From positions 1,419,838 to 1,483,837 of the forward strand of contig NW_022985441.1 in assembly GCF_010093595.1 (NCBI RefSeq): a stretch of 64,000 bases of DNA, written 5' to 3'. The notes beneath the pieces were generated by a model. That model saw nothing but the letters and a program-made list of their open reading frames with translations. It had not been told where the DNA came from and made no database searches. Positions 58,569-64,000 of the stretch are shown piece after piece (within the stretch, counting starts at the first letter, position 1; the number at the start of each line of letters is the position of its first letter). This DNA comes from Mytilinidion resinicola (lineage: Eukaryota; Ascomycota; Dothideomycetes; Mytilinidiales; Mytilinidiaceae). Made by a program: the position numbers and the translations under genes.

Positions 58569-58576
58569 CTTATATA
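58569..58576 (-). promoter_or_regulatory. TATA box of the small gene
   Basis: Reads TATATAAG on the minus strand, about 255 bases upstream of the ATG at 58313, implying a leader of roughly 220 nt. Confidence 0.5.
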
Positions 58577-58776
58577 CACTCATCCTTTCAAGTCATTCCT
58601 CACGCCCTTCGCAGTGTCGGTCATAGCCACATGTCTACATTCACATTTCCAATATTCTTCCATAACCACCTGCTAGCACACCTTCAGCGCCAAAATATTG
58701 ACAAGCTGACTCCACCTACGCCCTCCACCGTCCGAAATCAGCCCTATGACACCATGCAAAACGCGTCCTGGTTAAC

Positions 58777-58850
58777 AAAGCAGCCAATCACAGCAAACGA
58801 TGACACTCGCTTGCATCAAAGAAAGGCGTGTATGTCATTCTGTAGCCAAT
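58777..58850 (-). promoter_or_regulatory. two CCAAT motifs
   Basis: AGCCAATCA occurs twice on the plus strand (near 58777 and 58842), about 65 bases apart, between the small gene and the P450 gene. Possible binding sites for the CCAAT complex (HAP/AnCF); which gene they serve is not known. Confidence 0.4.
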
Positions 58851-60035
58851 CACGGCACGCGGCGGTATTTTTAAGCAGCTGAGCATGACACGCCCTGTGG
58901 TCAATTTTCACATTAATAATAGTGCTGTGGCTGCCCATAGAATAGAGTTAGGCACTTGGCAACTCTGCACATTCATGCGCTCGACACTTTCGTTTTCCAC
59001 CTTTGGCCTCAGCCTAACGCGCAATTCTGTTGGAAGTCTTCGGCCCTTAGGAAAAAGAAGTTCTTCGAATCTCAGCGAATATCTAACTACAATACAGCCG
59101 CGTCTCAATCGACGTCATTTCAGCTTGTTGACTCAGAGAGCCGACTTTCGAGATGTGCCCTCCAGACCCGAAAGGCGAACATCGTCGTCTACCCACGGCA
59201 TCTATCCACGACACGCACTAATTCGACCGCCTTACAAGCGGGATTGTATTAATCGTGCTCACAGTGCTGTTTGCTTACAAAGACAGAGCCTGAGCAGAAC
59301 TCAAAGCCGCACGCGTTAAACTTTTCGTGAACCTGCACTTTCCTAGCGAGTCGTTGCTTTTTAGAATCCTCTCAATGGCAGACGGAAATCCTCCTCGCGG
59401 GACAATCTGAAGCACTTAGGTTAAATTGATGTGAACTCTGATTGTATTCTCGTGGCCGTACGGGCCGAATATATACTAATAGGAAACGGCCCACCCCCTA
59501 GGTCTGTCAGCCCAGCTGAATAGAGGCCAGCTGAAAGGAATGGACCCTGGTGTAGCTGAACAGAGGGCCTCGCCACGCGTCACCTTGGAGAAGAATGTTG
59601 CAGAAATCACATGCACGCTCGGCCACTGGGATACGGACGCTGACTGGGCGGTTTCCCAGGCTCTCTCCGGTCGCTTCCCCACGTAGGCAAAGTAGAGTTT
59701 TGGATGCATGGTTGCTCCATGCGCGGAGCTGCCGACGCAATAGATACAACATCCTGAGGAGTGCCCGCAGTGGGGATTTCAGCACTGCAGCACTTCCTAC
59801 GACTTCACCGAGGCATCTTTTACTGCGTGCGAGACGGTCGGCCGAAGATTTCACCACGCCGCGTTGCTACTAGAATACTAGGGAGTGTGTGGGAGCATGA
59901 CGTTGGACCCGACACTGTACGAGACGTTCACAAAGGTATTTATATTCTTTCTTTTCCACGTACCGTACTCGACTTTGTTATATTAAATCCCTTCTCTGGG
60001 ATCTTCTAGCTAATCTGGTCAAGAACCACTCTACC

Positions 60036-63000
60036 ATGCCTGAACCGCTTCCTATTCCGAGTCCGCCAGGTCTCCCTATTTTTGGCAACACCCGTGAGGT
60101 CGATCCAGAGCTTCCAGTTCGTTCGTTTATGCATCTTCATGAGCTCCACGGTTAGTCGCCATGCTTTGTGTTTTCTGAGAGGATTTGGAGGGTTCATCCG
60201 AGTCCATGATTTATCGATTCTTCCCTTTCATGATATTTGTTGTACTGACTCGTCCTACGTCTAGGCCCCATCTACCGATTATCTTTTGCCGGAGTGCCCA
60301 GGTACTTCATTGCCTCGCATGAGCTGATGAACGAAGTCTGCGATGAGAAGAGATTCAGCAAACACATTGCCGCTGCTCTGCAGGAAGTACGGAATGGCGT
60401 ACATGGTAAGCGAATCTCCGAAAAGGTACGATTTATTCTGCTAATATGACATAGACGGCCTGTTTACCGCGCTTGGCCCTGAAGAGAGGAATTGGGGCAT
60501 TGCCCATCGAATTCTGGCACCGGCTTTTGGGCCCCTGTCAATCAGGGGAATGTTTGACGAAATGCATGACATTGCGTCGCAACTGGTGATGAAGTGGGCC
60601 AGACATGGACCAGATCATGTGATTCCCACATCGGACGACTTCACAAGATTGACTTTGGACACCCTGGCCCTGACAGCCATGAATTTCCGCTTCAATTCAT
60701 ATTATCATGAGGAAATGCACCCTTTCATCGACGCCATGGGAGCCTTCCTCCGAGAATCTGGAGACAGGAGCAGACGCCCAGCAGTCACGCAAATGTTTTA
60801 TCGTGAGGCGCAACGCAAGTATGAGGAGGACATTGCTCTTCTACGAAAGACAAGCGATGATGTGATCAAAGCCAGGCGAAGTCATCCTTCTGACCGAAAA
60901 GACCTGTAAGTATAGATTGTCAAACGGTCTACTTTATGGAACAGTAAGACTGATTTAATGCAGCCTCAATGCTATGCTGAATGGGAGGGACCCCAAAACC
61001 GGGGAGGGCATGACCGACGATAGCATCACTGACAACATGATAACGTTCCTCATCGCAGGGCATGAAACGACTTCAGGCTTGTTGAGTTTCGCTTTCTACT
61101 ATCTTCTCAAGAATCCCGCTGCGTATCAAAAAGCTCAACAAGAAGTTGATTCGGTCATTGGAAAAGACCCGATCAACGTTGATCATCTTTCAAAGCTGCC
61201 CTTCATTAACGCGATCCTGAGAGAGACGCTTCGGGTATGGCCAACCGCTCCTATGATTTCTTTCACACCAAAAAAAGATGAACTACTTGCCGGGAAATAC
61301 CAAATTCCGAAGGGCGAGGCCATCGTAGCGGTACTCCCAACCATTCAACGAGATCCTCTAGTTTGGGGCGAAGACGCCGCAGAATGGAAGCCTGAGAGGA
61401 TGCTCGATGCCGAATTCGAACGCGTTCAGAAAGAGCATCCGAATTGCTGGAAACCATTCGGGAACGGGATGCGCGGATGTGTTGGTCGCCCATTTGCATG
61501 GCAAGAGGCGTTGCTAGTAGTTGCTATGCTTCTCCAGAATTTTAACTTCTCTATGTCGGATCCGGCATATACTTTAGGCATAAAACAGACCTTGACAGTC
61601 AAGCCTAAAGGCTTCAACATGCGTGCGCAGTTAAGGAACCAGGTTACTCCGACATCGCTGGAACGCTCTTTAGCCTCAGCATCACTCAATCCGCCTGCTG
61701 CGCTTCCAACGAAAGGACGATCAAGTGGAGCCGCCAAAAAACCTTCAATAAATGGTAAGCCTTTGGCTATTTATTACGGATCCAACACAGGTACCTGTGA
61801 GGCTCTTGCACAAAGGCTCGCGGGCGATGCACCGAGCTATGGGTTCCAAGCACAAGTCGGTACTTTAGATTCTGCTAAGGAGAATCTTTCGAGCGATAAA
61901 CCTGTCGTAATCGTCACAGCATCATACGAAGGTCAGCCTCCAGATAACGCTGGCCATTTCTTCTCGTGGCTAGAGTCTCTCAAGGACTCGGAGATGGACA
62001 AAGTATCATATGCGGTCTTTGGATGCGGTCACCAAGATTGGGCTCAAACTTTCCACAAGATTCCCAAGGCTATCGACGACATGTTGGAACAGCGTGGCGG
62101 CCAGCGTATCGTGGAAATGGGGAAAGCGAATGCTGCAGCGGGCGACATGTTCACCGATTTCGAAACCTGGGAAGACCAAGTCTTCTGGCCAGCCATGACA
62201 AAGAAGTACGGAGCGTCTGATCTACCCGAAGGGGAGTCTTTCGATGCCAGCCTTAACATAGAAGTATCCGCTCCACGCGCATCTACTCTTCGACAGGACG
62301 TTATGGAGGCCCGTGTAGTGGACACGAAGGTCTTGTCCACACCCGAAGTCCCCGAGAAGAGGCATATCGAAATTAGTCTGCCTTCGGACCAGGCTTACTC
62401 GTCGGGCGACTACCTAGCAATCCTTCCCCTAAACCCGAAGGAGAACGTCCATCGTGCTATGCGGTACTTTGGCCTGCCATGGGATAGCATGCTGACGATC
62501 TCAACCGCTCATCCTACGACTCTGCCAACTGATTTACCTATACCCGCCGCAGACGTATTCGGAGCATACATTGAACTTGCTCAACCTGCCAGCAAGCGTA
62601 ACCTCCTCGCACTGGCGGAACTCACAAAAGACGAAGCAACCAAGGCCGAACTCAAGCGCCTAAGCGGTCCTGAATTCACAACCGAAATCAGCACTAAACG
62701 TGTCTCCCTCCTGGACCTCTTGGAGCGTTTCCCTTCCGTAACGCTCCCGCTCGGTCCCTTCTTGCAAATGCTTCCCCCAATGCGAGTCCGCCAATACTCC
62801 ATCTCTTCCTCTCCCCTCTGGAACCCTTCCCACGTCACTCTTACATACGCCGTCCTCGACCAACCAGCCCTCAGCGGCCAAGGCCGCCACGTCGGCGTAG
62901 CATCCAGTTACCTCTCCAAGCTCGAAACAGGCGACAAACTGCACGTCTCAGTCCGGCCATCACACCAAGCCTTTCACTTGCCCAAAGACGCGGAGAAGGT

Positions 63001-63534
63001 GCCCGTGATCTGCATCGCTGCTGGAACAGGTACAGCGACCCGTCCTTCCCTTCATTCTTCCAAAGACATGGCAAGCACTAATGGCGCTCAGGCATCGCAC
63101 CCTTCCGCGGCTTCATCCAAGAACGCGCCGCCCAACTCGGCGCCGGTCGCCCCCTCGCCCCCGCCCTTCTGTTTTACGGCTGCCACTCCGCCACGACCGA
63201 CGACCTGTACCCGGCCGAGTTCGCGCGCTGGGAGGCTATGGGCGCCGTGTCGGTGCGCCGCGCCTACTCGCGCGCTCCCGCTGAAACGAACAATTGCAAG
63301 TACGTCCAGGATCGCCTCTGGGCGGACCGCAGAGAAGTGGTGGAGTTGTTTGATCAGGGCGCGAAGGTGTTTGTGTGCGGGAGTCGGGGGGTGGGCGAGG
63401 CGGTGGGGGTGGCGGCACGGAAGATGTGGTTGGAGCGGGCGAGGGAGCTGGGGAAGGAGAGGGGGGAGGGGGATGCGGAGAGGTGGTTTGAGGGGATTCG
63501 GAATGAGCGGTATGCTACTGATGTGTTTGCGTAG
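60036..63534 (+). CDS. self-sufficient cytochrome P450-reductase fusion (CYP505, P450foxy type)
   Basis: Fusion of a P450 monooxygenase and its NADPH reductase; known relatives hydroxylate fatty acids near the omega end. Five exons: 60036-60150, 60265-60405, 60455-60905, 60964-63029, 63092-63534, giving 1071 residues, matching P450foxy size. The haem domain has the N-terminal LPIPSPPGLPIFGN, oxygen-activation helix AGHETTS (about residue 267), LRETLR (ExxR) and the haem loop FGNGMRGCVGRPFA with its Cys near 407. A linker leads to the FMN domain (IYYGSNTGTCEALAQRLAGD; TASYEGQPPDNAGHF). The FAD domain has RVRQYSISSSPLW and HVGVASSYL. The NADPH part has CIAAGTG joined across intron 4 to IAPFRGFIQER, then YGCHSATTDDLY and the C-terminal RYATDVFA. 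No membrane anchor. Reading through intron 4 without splicing ruins the reductase C-terminus. Confidence 0.94.
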
Positions 63535-64000
63535 GGGGGTTAAAAAGGGCTGGGAGGAGTATGAGGGGTAACTACACCTAAGGTTTGTTTTGGTATGATT
63601 CGGCTGTGGGGCGTTACCTAACGACTTTCCTATTGATTGACCGGCATCGTTGAATGGATGGCCTATGACCTATTGCTAGGTTGAGTTTATCATTTGAATC
63701 GTGAGGCTAGTAGAGCAACCCTTTGCACCAAGGCAAAAACTTGCGTTTACGCCGCGTTTCCCAAAGCACCCTCTCAGACGGCTCGATCCGTAAGTCTTTG
63801 CAGCATTCATTCGCAATCCCCTTCTAGCGCCTTCCCAAACCCGTCTGGTTGCAAGTAATGCCGGATTTGACCGCATGAAAATCTTTTCATACACGTGGCG
63901 TAGACACTTGGTAGCCCATGTCGTCTTCAACACCTCAACCCTCCCTGCCCTATTAAGCTGCAACAAGGCACCGAATCAACCGCGTGAGAAGGGTTTTGCT
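63535..64000. other. 3' flank of P450 gene to window end
   Basis: No gene seen. A 96-codon minus-strand frame (63676-63966) has no family features and is probably chance. Confidence 0.55.

Larger units (their letters stand above)
58314..60035. other. divergent promoter region of small gene and P450foxy gene
   Basis: About 1.7 kb between divergent starts. The left part holds the TATA and CCAAT elements of the small gene. Frames at 58885-59319 and 59507-59873 overlap others and have no family features. No repeat or RNA gene recognised. Confidence 0.55.

Noticed and set aside
58885..59319. 144-codon frame between the small gene and the P450 gene
   Set aside because: Arg/Ser-rich with no domain, and a second register is equally open over the same bases.
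45688..63534. Secondary-metabolite gene cluster from amidohydrolase to P450
   Set aside because: No backbone synthase, transporter or pathway regulator lies between them, and the intervening genes are signalling-type or unknown.

Overview
The window is nuclear DNA of a filamentous ascomycete (Pezizomycotina, probably a dothideomycete-like mould; the class is inference). Genes are split by short GT-AG introns of about 48-90 nt, with no operons or Shine-Dalgarno sites. Protein families are typical of moulds: a Zn2Cys6 regulator, a cAMP-receptor-like GPCR, a P450foxy-type fusion and a PigL_N/LIM protein. All exon coordinates were assembled by hand from reading frames, splice sites and family motifs. 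Every spliced model listed as a CDS joins into one uninterrupted frame.

Layout. 1-20.7 kb: 3' part of threonine synthase, a Zn2Cys6 transcription factor, a paxillin-like LIM protein, a 3.5-kb gene-free stretch, a membrane-anchored basic protein of unknown role, the cargo receptor Erv29, a nucleoside hydrolase and an NAD(P) aldehyde dehydrogenase. 22-37.5 kb: an mRNA-export adaptor (Yra1/REF) divergent from the vacuolar tethering subunit Vps11, a cAMP-receptor-like GPCR divergent from the sorting nexin Mdm1 (with a 25-N assembly gap in its last intron), and a Sir2/Hst1 sirtuin. These are mostly conserved housekeeping or signalling genes.

38.8-64 kb is the accessory-looking half. It has two divergent cell-surface genes sharing one ectodomain module (one GPI-type, one single-pass), the frameshifted remnant of a third surface gene, an isolated amidohydrolase/decarboxylase, and two paralogues of a two-domain family I cannot name (48.2 and 55.9 kb). 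The paralogues flank a PigL_N/LIM gene. A small putative membrane protein, a small conserved fungal protein and a self-sufficient P450-reductase fusion follow.

The most interesting item is the unnamed paralogue pair. The two genes have identical intron phases, an identical second-exon length, strongly conserved N- and C-terminal domains, diverged basic and low-complexity middles, and the same acidic C-terminus ending in Ile-Trp. Other points worth a look are an 889-nt intron in the Yra1 homologue, a GC-AG intron directly after a five-codon first exon in VPS11, and the surface-protein pair with its decayed neighbour.
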